Below, piece by piece: positions 22,168 through 32,977 of a stretch of 64,000 nucleotides of DNA (positions are counted from its first letter, which is position 1; each line of letters starts with the position of its first letter). Made by a program: the position numbers and the translations under genes. This stretch comes from Selaginella moellendorffii (taxonomy: Eukaryota; Streptophyta; Lycopodiopsida; Selaginellales; Selaginellaceae). The notes below the pieces were generated by a model that was given only the letters and a program-made list of their open reading frames with translations, had not been told where the DNA came from and searched no databases. The stretch spans positions 685,944 through 749,943 of the forward strand of contig NW_003314355.1 in assembly GCF_000143415.4 (NCBI RefSeq), written 5' to 3'.

Positions 22168-23139
22168 ATGAGCACTTCAAGATTTATCAAGTGCGTTACC
22201 GTCGGAGATGGTGCGGTGGGCAAGACTTGCATGCTCATTTCATACACGAGCAACACTTTCCCCACTGTGAGATTTCGTTTTGTTCTTTCCTTTTTCTCTA
22301 ACTCTCTTGGGCTGGGATCGTTCATCAACAGGATTACGTTCCCACTGTTTTTGATAACTTCAGCGCCAATGTGGTTGTCGATGGCAACACTGTCAACCTT
22401 GGGCTCTGGGACACTGCTGGTTCGTCAAAAAAAAATCTGTGTTTGAGGATGAATCAATCTCTCATCTCTGGCTGCTTCGTCACGCAGGTCAAGAAGATTA
22501 CAACCGCTTGAGGCCCCTCAGCTATAGAGGAGCCGATGTTTTCCTCTTGGCCTTTTCCCTTATCAGCAGGGCGAGCTATGAAAACATCTCGAAGAAGGTT
22601 GCAATGTTTTGCTTTTCGCCTCACATTTTCTAAATTTGTTTCTTCGTCTTGTAGTGGATTCCGGAGCTGAGACATTATGCTTCTACCGTGCCTGTCATCC
22701 TTGTGGGTACAAAGCTGGGTAAGATTAACGTCATCCTTTCTCCGTTGTAATTGCTGCTAACGGAAGCGTTGTTGCTTTGCTCTCAGATCTCAGGGATGAC
22801 AAGCACTTCTTTAACGATCATCCGGGTGCTACAGCTATTACCACTGCACAGGTCATAACACCTTTGCTTGTCTCGACTCTTTACTGAATTTATAAGCCAC
22901 GTGATGCTGCAGGGCGAAGAGCTGAGGAAGCAAATCGGGGCGGCTGCCTACATCGAGTGTAGCTCAAAGACGCAGCAGGTTTGGCTCGGCCCTGGTTTGA
23001 GGCACAACTTTCTAAAACACCCTTCGTTTTGGTGCCCCAGAATGTGAAAGCTGTGTTCGACGCGGCAATCAAGGTGGTGTTGCAACCTCCAAAGCAGAAG
23101 AAACGAAAGAAGAAGCAACGGGGATGTACAGTGCTGTGA
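22168..23139 (+). CDS. ROP: ROP/RAC small GTPase (type I)
   Basis: Plant Rho-family switch at the plasma membrane controlling polarity and cytoskeleton. Seven exons (22168-22266, 22332-22419, 22488-22597, 22655-22718, 22787-22851, 22913-22978 and 23041-23139) give 196 residues. Visible motifs: P-loop [10 protein letters not shown], switch [14 protein letters not shown], switch [30 protein letters not shown] and ECSSKTQQ. The tail has a polybasic run ([11 protein letters not shown]) and ends in CTVL, a type-I geranylgeranylation CaaX box. The seven-exon layout matches plant ROP genes. A pyrimidine/purine-rich leader lies upstream (about 21680-22160). It sits between members 2 and 3 of the small CaaX-tailed family. 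Confidence 0.95.
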
Positions 23140-23805
23140 CGCCGGGACACAAAACAGAAGCGAAGGGGGTGCAATAATCCTTAAGGCGACAAACAACTAT
23201 CTATGAAACTGGTACTATCCACCAGATACCATTAACTAACTGTGGTCTTCAATTCTTTTGAGGAGGAGAGAGCAGAGACAAAAACAAAGCATGGTCAGTA
23301 AGAGTTTGTACCTACTGGAAGAGATCTACGGAAATTCAAGTTTGATGGTTTTTCGTGTGTAAGTTTTTCTTCTTTTCTATCACTCTTTGAGGCGGACAGG
23401 TATGCCGACAAATCTTTTTTGCGGCAGCAGTGTGCTCACGGGGGGGCTGTGTGATGCGTGAAAGCTCCTCTGCCTCGAGCACTGGGCGCTCCCTCGCCCC
23501 CCTGACACACAAAACTGAATTTTATTTTATTTTTTATGTTCTCCGCTCTTCTAAGGTGTAGTGTTGTTTTGAGACAACTCAGGAAACCGTGAAAGATATG
23601 AGTAGCTTACGATATAAAGACTTGCTGAGCTTTCCTTTCTGTTGCAATCAAGCTAAGATGGAGGTTCCAAAACTATAGTTTCAGACGAATATGCTTGCCT
23701 AAATTTTGGAATTTTGGAAAGAAATTATTGTGCCTTGACTTTTCCTTCTGATAATTGAGGACACAGTCAAATAAATAGATTATTTCTCACATGTTTGCAA
23801 CCAAA

Positions 23806-24249
23806 ATGTATATGTTACTGTCACTCCTGGTCTTTAATCTCGCCATTGAATCCATTGCTTATTCAAATTTGTCATATCGTCGATGTGTAGGTTATAGGCA
23901 CCAGAGAACTCACCAGGAAGACTATTGTGCGGGAGCTGCAACTGCCTGGAGGAGTTTCATTGCGAATAATTTTAGGCCAGATCTCTATGTTGGTATACAT
24001 GGAAACTTTGGAGTCTTTCTTCACATTCGCCATGTACATAGGCTTACAGTAGATGATTTTGCAGAAGCACTTCAAGAGCTTTGGGACAGATGCATCAGCC
24101 AAGGTTTCACGGGTGCAAAGCTGACAATTTTAGATGGTTCCATGTATGTCGATATTGAGATCTCAAGAGATGAGTTGCTCTCACAAACTAAGCAAGAGAA
24201 AGCAGATCAGCATGTCAATAACGATGAGGGGTTTTGTTGCTTACTTTGA
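23806..24249 (+). CDS. Small secreted-type protein with CaaX-like tail, member 3
   Basis: Single-exon protein of 147 residues from the ATG at 23806, or 152 from 23791. It shares all family blocks: signal peptide (MYMLLSLLVFNLAI), RCVGYRHQRTHQEDYCAGAA, FRPDLYVGIHGNFGVFLHI, LTVDDFAEALQELWDRC, GFTGAKLTILDGS and the tail NDEGFCCLL. It is the most divergent full-length member. The gene is in AT-rich DNA 650 bp after the ROP gene. The 23806 start gives the same length as member 1. Confidence 0.75.
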   Translation: MYMLLSLLVFNLAIESIAYSNLSYRRCVGYRHQRTHQEDYCAGAATAWRSFIANNFRPDLYVGIHGNFGVFLHIRHVHRLTVDDFAEALQELWDRCISQGFTGAKLTILDGSMYVDIEISRDELLSQTKQEKADQHVNNDEGFCCLL

Positions 24250-24411
24250 AAGGTGTTTGTCTTACAAATGAAGAAATCTAACAAAACTTTAAAATTTTCA
24301 GTGAATATGTATATCATTCATGTATTTTAGATGTAAGTAACATATTACATTTTTTAAAATAAAAAATACAATTCAAAGTAATGTATAATGACACTATTTT
24401 TGTGTGTGTGT

Positions 24412-24413
<2 letters not shown>

Positions 24414-24467
<54 letters not shown>
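24414..24467. repeat. (TA)n microsatellite
   Basis: About 54 bp of TA dinucleotides following a (TG)n run at about 24400-24412. Peptides read from it are artefacts. Confidence 0.95.
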
Positions 24468-24470
<3 letters not shown>

Positions 24471-25243
24471 TCATTACTCTCAAATATAGAATCCACTGGC
24501 TAAGGATTTCATTCTAGTTTAGTATTCTAGGAAAGGAAATTTTGCTCTTTCCTTTTCATTCATCTTTATGGTAGAGTAGCAATTTCCTCCTTTAACTTTA
24601 GAGCAGTAGTTAGTGTAATTGCTTGATGCTATGTGATTTTGCAATTGAACAATTTAGTGCATGTGATTATGGGATGAGATTTAGATATATTGCCACTATG
24701 GATCCTTAGAATTTTAGGGGATAAATAGGGATAAAATAGCCACTAAGGTTCTCTCATTAAGCAATTGCCCCTTTTTTAGTTGGCTTAAGGAGAGAGAGAT
24801 AGGGTATGTTACATATGGTATCGGAGCAAATGGTATGAGTTCAATTCCCATTGATTTGTAGCTACTTAAAAATATAATATCCCCTTTAGCAAGGTATATT
24901 CCTACTCTTAAATTTGAAATCGTACATATTATGCATCCATGCATATTTCCTTTCTCTTGATGGAGCATTTACAGACGAAGGTATCCACTATGGGACATCT
25001 CTTTTATCAAGCAATTGCCCCTTTTCCAGTTGGTTTAAAGGGAGAGAGATAGGTTGTGCTATAAACAACCAAACTCAGTTGATGGTGACATTCATAACAC
25101 ATGGTACAACTCCTCATACTCTTGGTGCCAATCCTCATGTTCGACCAGAGTTCTTTTATGTGAATCCTGGGGATGATGTGTACTATTGATTTGATCACTT
25201 CACAGTGATTGCCATATATCATTTTTAGGATGATGCTTGATGT

Positions 25244-25700
25244 TTGTATGAGTTTCCCACGTGTCTCCAAGGGATGGCACTAAAATGGTACAATGGTTTG
25301 AGTGTAGCCACTTGTGGGGATTGGAGTGTTTTTCTGGACGTTTTCAAATGCATATTTAGATATGCCAATGATTGTGATGATGCCTTCCAACAATTGCATC
25401 ATTTTTTTCAAAGGCCATATGAGTTGGTGATACAATTTGGCATTTGTTTCTGAAGCCTCTTGTTTTGTGCAGAGCTAAATATGTTGAAGCGGATCAAGTT
25501 AGTAATGTTGTGGCTAGCACTTTGTCAAGATTTTGTTAGACTTGTGCATACACTTGCTCCAGCAACCCTTAACAATGCTCTTTGCTTGGCACAACGTTAT
25601 AATATATCATCTCTTCCACTTCTCACTGCATGTCCTTTAGCTCCACTTCCTGTGGGTGAAAGCCCTGTTTCAATGGAGGTTGATGCTGCTACTGCTTGAG
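25244..25700 (+). pseudogene. Type-2 gag relic
   Basis: Frame fragments read MALKWYNGLSVATCGDWSVF and ANDCDDAFQQLHHFFQRPYE, the retrotransposon capsid signature (W-Y-N and a helical Q-L region). Stops and frame changes break the gene. It aligns with the minus-strand gag at 63315-63819 and with a further relic at 38743-39200. Confidence 0.7.
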
Positions 25701-26274
25701 TCCAAGGACAAAGGTGATGATGTAGTTGTGGCCGTGATTTTCGCTGCTAAGCATATGATGAAGTTGGTCATACTTATCGGCATTGTCAATGTTTTCCAGA
25801 TTGGCAGCCTCCATTTCCTAGGTGGAGACCTTGGCGTTAACAATGTTCTGTTGGTGCTGCTGCAATGGAAGGTTTGGACACCGAGATGCATTTGAGAAAT
25901 GAGGAGTCGTGCGAGTAATGGAGGGACCTTATGCAAATAAGCTAATGACCCTTTTATCTTTCTTTTGGGAGTATTATCAAGGGTTTACTTTGCACCAGTT
26001 CATTCAGTGTTTACTTTTTATGCTTGTTTTTATAACAAAAGGTCTCATATTATTTTCTTTGTATTGGTTGATACAAGTTCAAGTTTATCTTCTATTGCTT
26101 GATTTGTTGCCACACATTGTCGTCTACACTTGTGTCGTGTAGTAGAGCCAGTTTTCATTCTTTATGGCAATGGTTGTACACATGCATGTGCACGAGATGA
26201 GGCAAACTTAGTTGTGCATGTGGGTGATCTCGAGCTTGGGTTGCAATCATTGCAAGTGGTGTTGAGTTAAGCTT

Positions 26275-27047
26275 TTGACCTCATCTTTGGTATGGATTGG
26301 TTACAGTGTAATCATGTTAAGTGTGACTTTGAGGCTTCTCCCCTTTGTCTCATACTTCTTTATATTTTATCCATTCCTTTCACTTCTTTACCTTTTTATC
26401 CCTTTGTTTCTACCTTTGCTTCCATTACTTTTGTCTCTCTACTACTTCCTTCCATATTTCTGTCTTGTTCCACTCTTCCCTTTTTAGATCCCTCCAACAA
26501 TCTTTGTGTTGTAATGGTTGATCGGCTCATAAAGGAGTATGTCGACCTCTTTGAATTTGACTTATTGTCTGGAACCAAAATTGCCACATGTCATACAATT
26601 CCAACTGAGGATGTTTGTTTAATCAAGGTTCCTATTCGTCATCAATCACCCAAAGAGATTAAAATTTTACATACAAATGTCAAGAAGATGTTGGAAAAAT
26701 GTGTTATTCAAAAGTTGCAGAGTCCTTAGGTATGTAAACTTCATCTTGTGATGAAACCTGATGGGAGTATTCGATTTTGCATCGACACTCGACCTTTCAT
26801 TTTACGTGTGGATGCTTTTGATATTAATCTTGAAGGTGTATTGATGCAAAAGGGCCTGAGTGTGCTTGGTCAACACCATCCTATTGCATATATAAACTAT
26901 ACATTACAACTAGTGAATGTGAACTACTCCACAACAAAGAAGTGTTTAGTAGTAGTTTGGGGTTTTAAGAAACTTTATATATATTTACATGGTTCTCGAA
27001 TATTACTAGAAGGTGATCATGTTGCTATTACTTCATTATTGAAGTAG
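26275..27047 (+). pseudogene. Type-2 protease/RT/RNase H relic with RT core deleted
   Basis: The segment begins at the protease end (IFGMDWL) and passes through a low-complexity Phe/Leu/Tyr-rich stretch. It then shows the start of reverse transcriptase (PIRHQSPKEIKI, VMKPDGSIRFCIDTR) and jumps to RNase H (LRVDAFDINLEGVLMQKG, YSTTKKCLVVVWGFKK). The fingers/palm region with the YxDD motif is missing, so this copy cannot encode an active polymerase. Confidence 0.75.
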
Positions 27048-27389
27048 AAAAACCTGGTTAGTTGTACTGCTCAGTGGGTTTTGAAGCTTCAAATATATGA
27101 TTTTGATGTTTTTCATCATTTGGGGAGTTCTATGGCTAATGCTGATGCCCTTTCTTGAGCTCCTCTTCCTTCTTCACTCTCTTCTCATGTTTCTAATGAG
27201 CCTGTTATTCTAGCATCTATGGGTTTTCTTAATGAGGATTTTATGCCGTTGGTGGTTGTTGTACTTGACATTCAGTGTCCACAAGGTGTAGAGCAAAATC
27301 TACCTTTCCTTGACGAGGTTTATGAGGTTCAAAAGATTGACCCATGGATTTGAAGGCTTCGAGATAGGTTTGAGAATCTTGCATCATTT

Positions 27390-28560
27390 GCTGATGACTT
27401 GCCATTTTGGCATTTACATTCTCAATATTGTTTTGAAGATAACCTTCTTTATTTTGTGAGGATGGATCCTGATGATCATTTATGGTTGATGGTGCCTTCA
27501 ATCTTTATTCCATGGTTTCTTCATGCCTACCATGATTCTCCTGTTTTAGGCGGGCATATAGGACATCATTGTGTGACTGAGAAGTTTCACAGATCTTTCT
27601 ATTAGCCGGAGATGTGACATGATATTATCCGGTATATGTGTAGCTGCATTTGGTGCCAAACTAATAATACTCCCCCTCATGCTGCAGAAAGACAGTTGGG
27701 GTCAATTGTAGTTTCCCATCCATTTGAGTTAGTGGCATTTGATCTTATGAGACATTTTTCACGATCGATTGTTAGCAATGAATATGTTATTATTGCTTCT
27801 GACTAATTGACTCACTGGGTGGAAGTTGGTGCTTTTGCTAGCACCTTTACAACTGTTGTTGGATATTTCTTCCTTAATCAAGTGGTGTTCCAACATTCTT
27901 GTCTAGAGTGGATACTTTTGGATAATTGTCCTGCATTTATGGCTAAGGCATTTCATGTTTTGATGTCTCGGTTGGGGGTATGTTACATTTTCATGTGTTT
28001 ATCATTCATAGTTAGATGGTTTGGTGGAATAGCTTGTTCGGAATTTAAAAGGATGATCACAAAGTACGTGAACTTTCAACATTTAAATTGGGATGGTTAT
28101 TTACTGTATCTTTGGTATGCATATGTTATAGGGGTGCAAAGTTCTATTGATGCTTCACCATATAAACTCTTATATAGTCATGATCCCATATTACTAATAG
28201 AGTTGGGTTTACCTTTGTGATTGCTACGAGTTGCCGATGCTAAATCGTGGGATCAATATTTGATAAGCATTCTTCCATTTGTTTGAGCAGAGCTTGCCAA
28301 ACATCTAGGCCACGTACAAATGGGATAACAATGACATTACAACTCCCATCATCATTCATCTATGGAGTATAAATTGGATGACTTGGTCTTAGTATGTTTT
28401 CCCCATCTTATAGTACATGATTATCTAGGGGGCTCCTTACTCAATGGAAAAGATTGTATCAAGTGTTGCAGCAAGTTGAACCGCAAGTTTATGAGGTTCA
28501 GCATGATGTCTAGCAGGCTGATCCTTTATAAATTATGCATGTGAAGCGATTGAAACACTT
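27390..28560 (+). pseudogene. Type-2 integrase relic
   Basis: Open pieces with stops show the zinc-binding lead (HIGHHCVTEKFHRSFY) and core-domain text (THWVEVGAFASTFTTVVGYF, RVLEWILLDNCPAF-like, YVNFQHLNWDGYLLYLWYAY). The minus-strand block at 41176-41872 is the same region of another copy. Several in-frame stops are present. Confidence 0.7.
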
Positions 28561-28681
28561 CGTACAAAGGGATCATGAACAATTGGTACCACCTACCAAT
28601 ACCTCCTCCTAATGTTCCTCTAGATCCCAGCCCATCTACGAGAGAACCCTGATGGTCTTCCATTATTTTGAGATGAGGGGA

Positions 28682-28880
28682 TGATGTGAAGTCTAAGTGT
28701 ACGGTTACGATGCCGTATACTAATATTAGTGTAGTGGGATTTTAGTAGGTGTTGGATTAATTTTAATTCGGACCATTCGCTCCTATATATAAGCTAGGGT
28801 TTGTAAACTAATTGAGATGCATATATTCCATATTCCCTTTCCATATTCCATGCACTCACAATATGAGTAGTTTTGGCATT
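28682..28880 (+). mobile_element. Putative 3' LTR start of type-2 copy 1
   Basis: It follows a purine tract (GAGATGAGGGGA) and starts TGATGTGAAG. A TATA-like CTCCTATATATAAGC is at about 28791. The first about 70 bp match, inverted, the block at 40930-40999, and a diverged copy lies at about 29640-29830. The far end of the LTR was not determined. Confidence 0.5.
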
Positions 28881-30750
28881 CTCCTGCATTAAAATAGGCT
28901 TCAATTTGGTATATTAATTATACCAGGTTTTAAAGAATTTACATGATAATATTTCTGAAAATCTAAATTAAGTTTATTCATATTTAATTACAGTTTACCT
29001 CTATCTATCATTAAAATATAAAAATTATTTTAATTAGAATAATTAATTGAGATTCAGCTTATATAGAATTTTCTTATATTTTAGTTTTTATAAATATTGA
29101 TATACCAATATTGTGCATGAATCTTTGTAGTAAAACATATGGACTACCCAATCAACTAGTTCAATGGTTTTATAGAAACTTTTTGTCACTTAAAAATTCA
29201 CATTCAGGTTAGCATATAAAACTTTGATCAAATTATTATTTTCTTTATAACAGATGAGGAAAAAAGCATGTTGATAATATTTTACAAAAAATTAAAAAGA
29301 AATAAGTTGTAAGAAGTTTTAAAATAATAATATACCAATCTTTAATTCTCATCTTATTATTTTTTAAATTTATTTTCCAACTGATTCAGAAGTAAATTTC
29401 AAAGAAATTGGAGTAAAATTATTATATTGTAAATATAATCTCCTTAAGAAGTTTCTGTACTTTTTAAAAATGTTTAAACATATCAAGTATATAATATGAT
29501 TCTTTTATGACTCAAATAGAATAAAAATTCTAATTAATAGTACATATACTTAATTGAATTTATATCTAATATATAGCATTATCAATCATGGCAGCGTTTA
29601 CTTATCTTGATTAATTTATTACATTTGTGTGTGTGTGAGATAGAGAGGTTTCAATTGTATGGCTACAGTGCCATATACTATTATTAGTATAATAAGATTT
29701 TGATAGTCATTTGATTGATTTAAATCTAAACCACTCACTTTTGTATATAAGCTAAAGTTTGAGTTAATCAAATATGATTTTTTTTTATTCCATTTATGTA
29801 TTCCATGCACTTATATTGATGGTAAAAAGAGGCACATGTGATTGTCTCTTAAAGAGTGGTTGGATTTATACTTTTGTGTAAATTTAGCTTTTGCATTGTT
29901 TAGATCTCTCTTGTTTCTATAGTTCTCTTTTGTTTTTCATTTTCTTTTAATTCCTCTCATGGCATAATAACAAACTCCTCCTTTGCAGTTGCCTCATCCT
30001 CCTCTAACTTTGGATTAGTTATTAATGAAGTTGCTCAATGCTATGTGGCTATAGTTGACCAATTTGATTTAGTTGATCATGGTGTTTATAGCATATAGTG
30101 CAGCTCTACTTGCTTTTGTTGCCAATGCTTGTATCTAGTCAGATTTCTTTTATAGGAATCTTATATAATTAGTTTGATCATTTTATGGCAATTGCCACTT
30201 ATCATTATTGGGATGATATTCGATATTTGTGTTGCGAATGCAATTGTGGGTATGGAAAGTTATCTATTGGTTAGTTCTTTTGGATATTCTTTCCCTACTG
30301 CCATGATGGCAGGAGGTTGGTATTGCTAAACCCTTTATTAGTCCTCATTATTCAAAACTTGATTTAGCATCAATACTTGGTCAAATAAGCATAAGGAAGG
30401 AATTCCTAAGTATCTATATAGCCAAACATACTTGATTTAGCTTGTTAATTCTTGTTTGCTTTGTCTTGCATTGGTTTGACAAGAACCCCTACAATTTTGA
30501 GAATGGTTTTTTAATATTTGCTAGATGATAGCTTACTATGTCTACCAAACACCTTGCTATCATGCCTTTTGTGTTAGTCCTATTTAGTCTTAATTACTAT
30601 TTATAGAAAGTGTTTACATTTGCTAATTTTGCATATTTATGGAATCTAGAGATTGTCCTAAACATAATGGTGTTGATCCCGTGTCCAAATTTGCAATTTA
30701 GTGCCATTCCATAATCAGTAAATTTCAAGTTTATTCTCTTAGTTCTAAGG
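28881..30750. other. AT-rich region with type-2 LTR and gag relics
   Basis: Very AT-rich with no gene seen. About 29640-29830 resembles the type-2 LTR (GGCTACAGTGCCATATACTA compare GGTTACGATGCCGTATACTA). About 29950-30235 resembles the sequence around the type-2 gag start. The rest shows nothing recognisable. Confidence 0.5.
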
Positions 30751-30754
30751 GTGA

Positions 30755-31375
30755 CTAGTGTGAAAGCCCAAAGCATGCATTCTTTGGGGGGGGGGGGGTG
30801 GTTTGTAGAGGGTTTTAAATGTATAGTAGGGATAGTGGGTAAGTTAGGTATGGTTCTCTTGTTTGTGTGTTTGTCTTTGTTCTATGTTTGGCTTGGATTT
30901 AAGCCTAAGTTCCATACCATGCTAGCTAATGGAATACCCATATCCCCATATTAGGCCACCAGTATACTTAAATAGTGCTAGACTTTTTTTGGCTCTGTTT
31001 TGCATGTTAGTTTTGGCATAGGGATGTTGAATGTTCTAGCATTATTCCAAGTCGCTCCATATTCCTGTTCCTTCACTCTTTGGGTTAAACACTCAGGAGT
31101 TGTTTTGTGCTCTGGTTTCTTTACTCCTTAATTGCAAGCTTAAGAGTTTAATTCTATTTCTTCATTTAGTGGCCCAAGGCCTGGAAACTTAGGTTCCACT
31201 CCACTGTCCTTAGACATGTTATATATGGCATGTGGTATGTGACTTGTGGCACATGGAGGGTTTAGATTCCACTTCATGGTAATTCTATGATAAATCATCA
31301 TAGGATAAAGGGTGCTATATGTGCTTAAGTTTGCTTAAACCATATATGCTATAGTTTACTTAAGTTTCTTATATA
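30755..31375. mobile_element. Diverged relic of the A/B-family LTR
   Basis: The stretch GTGAAAGCCCAAAGCATGCATTC followed by a long G run and ATAGTAGGGATAGTG corresponds to LTR positions about 1010-1085 of element A, but with heavy divergence. It ends where the intact LTR of element B begins. It suggests repeated insertion of the family at this site or an old copy. Confidence 0.5.
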
Positions 31376-32890
31376 TGTAAGCCACAAATTTTTCCTTTCC
31401 AATTTGCCAGCTTACCTCGTCTATTCGTCCAACACTGCCTTGGCTTTTGCTAAGTTCCCTTGCCAAGGTTCTCGCCTATGGTACCAGCTCCTACTTGGTT
31501 TCAGCTACTCACTGCACGAGCAACGGAGTGTTAGCCATCCTTCCACGGATTCCCAAATCACTCTCAATCCCCCTCCCCGGGTTAGATTGGACTTAAGGTT
31601 CGGCTACACTCCCCGCAAGCACAAGCAGCCAAGCACACCAAGCTTCCAGGTTCCTAACATCCCTTGGTACCACAAGACTTGATCATGGGACCCTCTAAAT
31701 CCCAAGTCTTGAGTGCAACACTTGCTTCGGGACGCCGGGGCGAAACACCGTGGCCTAACGGCCCGGTATGGGTACCTCTCGCCCCCCACTTCCATCCCGA
31801 AGGAAGGCCCAAGCCCCTAGGAAGGGCGAGGACCAATGAGCCGCATGGTACTCAAGTGGGGCACCACTCCACATGAGCCGGGAGCACCGCAATTGGTTTC
31901 CCTTTCGGGAGTGGGAGCTGCTCTTGAGCACCTCCTTGGATGGCCCCTCCGGCACCAGCCAAGTCCATGCTCACTCCCACCCAAGGCCCCTCGGTCCCAG
32001 TCCCAACCTCAAGTCGGTTTGGAAGCCCAACTGGAGAGTTCCCTTCAAACTGGTTCCTGGACCTCACTATCCCTACTATACTTTTGGAACCCCCTGCAGC
32101 CCCCCCCCCCTGGGAGAGCACGCTTTGGGCTTTACCCCTTGAGCCGTATTAGTATTTGGACTTAGTCTCTGGCTTGATCTCGGACCCGATTTCGGATCCG
32201 ACTTCGGATTCGGGTTCGGACTCGATCACGGACTCGATCTCGGACCCGATCTCGGACCCGACCTCGGACTCGACCTCGGACTCGGTCTCGGACCCGATTT
32301 TGGATCTCGGACTCCGTCTCGAACTCGGTCTCGAACTCGGACTCGAACTCGGTCCCCGAGTCGGTCTCGGACTCGATTCCGGACTCTATCTTGAACTCGG
32401 TCCTAGAGTCGGTCTTGGACTCGATCTTCGACTTGGTCCCATCCGATGAACTCTTTGTCATTTTGGTCATGCTTTCGGGGTTCCTTTAGCCTACGACACC
32501 TCGGCGAGTTGGTTCCTTACAACTCCACCACCCATAGAAGAAGTTCGATGCCCACATCGAACGTCTCATTTTATCCTACGACTTGTTGACCATGTCTCCG
32601 GGGGCATCCCCCCACTTAGCGGTGTGCCTAAATTAGCCTCCCCGGCCAAGAGCCCATGACAATGGAATATAGGTGTCCCTATACTCCTCACCTCACCACG
32701 CCCTAGTATAGGGTCGGGACTTGAACCCAGCCTTGCTTTACTAGGGGGTTGGGACTCGAACCCAACCTTCGTAGAATACGTTTACGGATTCGACATCCCC
32801 GCAGGGAGTCGGGCGTAGCTCCCTACGCCTGGTCGACCTAGCTAACCCATGCTAATTAGCTCACCTTCGGCGCGCCTTCGGGTCCCAACA
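31376..32890 (-). mobile_element. 3' LTR of element B
   Basis: A 1515-bp LTR with TGTAAGCCAC at the left edge and GGTCCCAACA at the right edge (TG...CA on either strand). It matches 255-1772 in inverted orientation throughout, including the internal GAGTCCGA-type repeat at 32163-32448 and a C run at about 32101-32111. Confidence 0.92.
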
Positions 32891-32977
32891 TATGCCACTT
32901 GCTCAACTTTGCAAATTGATATTTTTAATTGAACTTTGCATAAGTACATAGAGTTCTGCCTTGCAGAAATTCCTCCA

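Larger units (their letters stand above)
24815..28681 (+). mobile_element. Decayed Ty3/gypsy element, 'type-2' copy 1
   Basis: Sequence order matches a gypsy element: primer-binding-like TGGTATCGGAGC at about 24819, gag from about 24960 (YEFPTCLQGMALKWYNGLS), the end of the protease (FDLIFGMDWL, about 26275), the start of reverse transcriptase (MKPDGSIRFCIDTR, about 26750), RNase H (VDAFDINLEGVLMQ), then integrase (about 27380-28560). Most of the reverse transcriptase is deleted between RFCIDTR and the RNase H. Stops interrupt every domain. The same family forms the outermost element at 41-64 kb. No clear 5' LTR was found. Confidence 0.75.

Noticed and set aside
19877-24249. Assignment of the small CCLL family to KP4-type killer proteins
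   Set aside because: Size and secretion fit loosely, but the cysteine pattern does not clearly match. Kept only as something to test by fold search.
24314-24496. Tyr/Ile repeat peptide
   Set aside because: Translation of the (TA)n microsatellite.
24815-24835. 5' LTR of type-2 copy 1 just before the PBS-like site
   Set aside because: The upstream sequence does not match the LTR-like block at 28682, so only the PBS-like motif can be supported.
26275-26490. Phe/Leu-rich membrane protein frame
   Set aside because: It lies within the decayed type-2 pol between protease and RT and starts inside the IFGMDWL motif in another frame.
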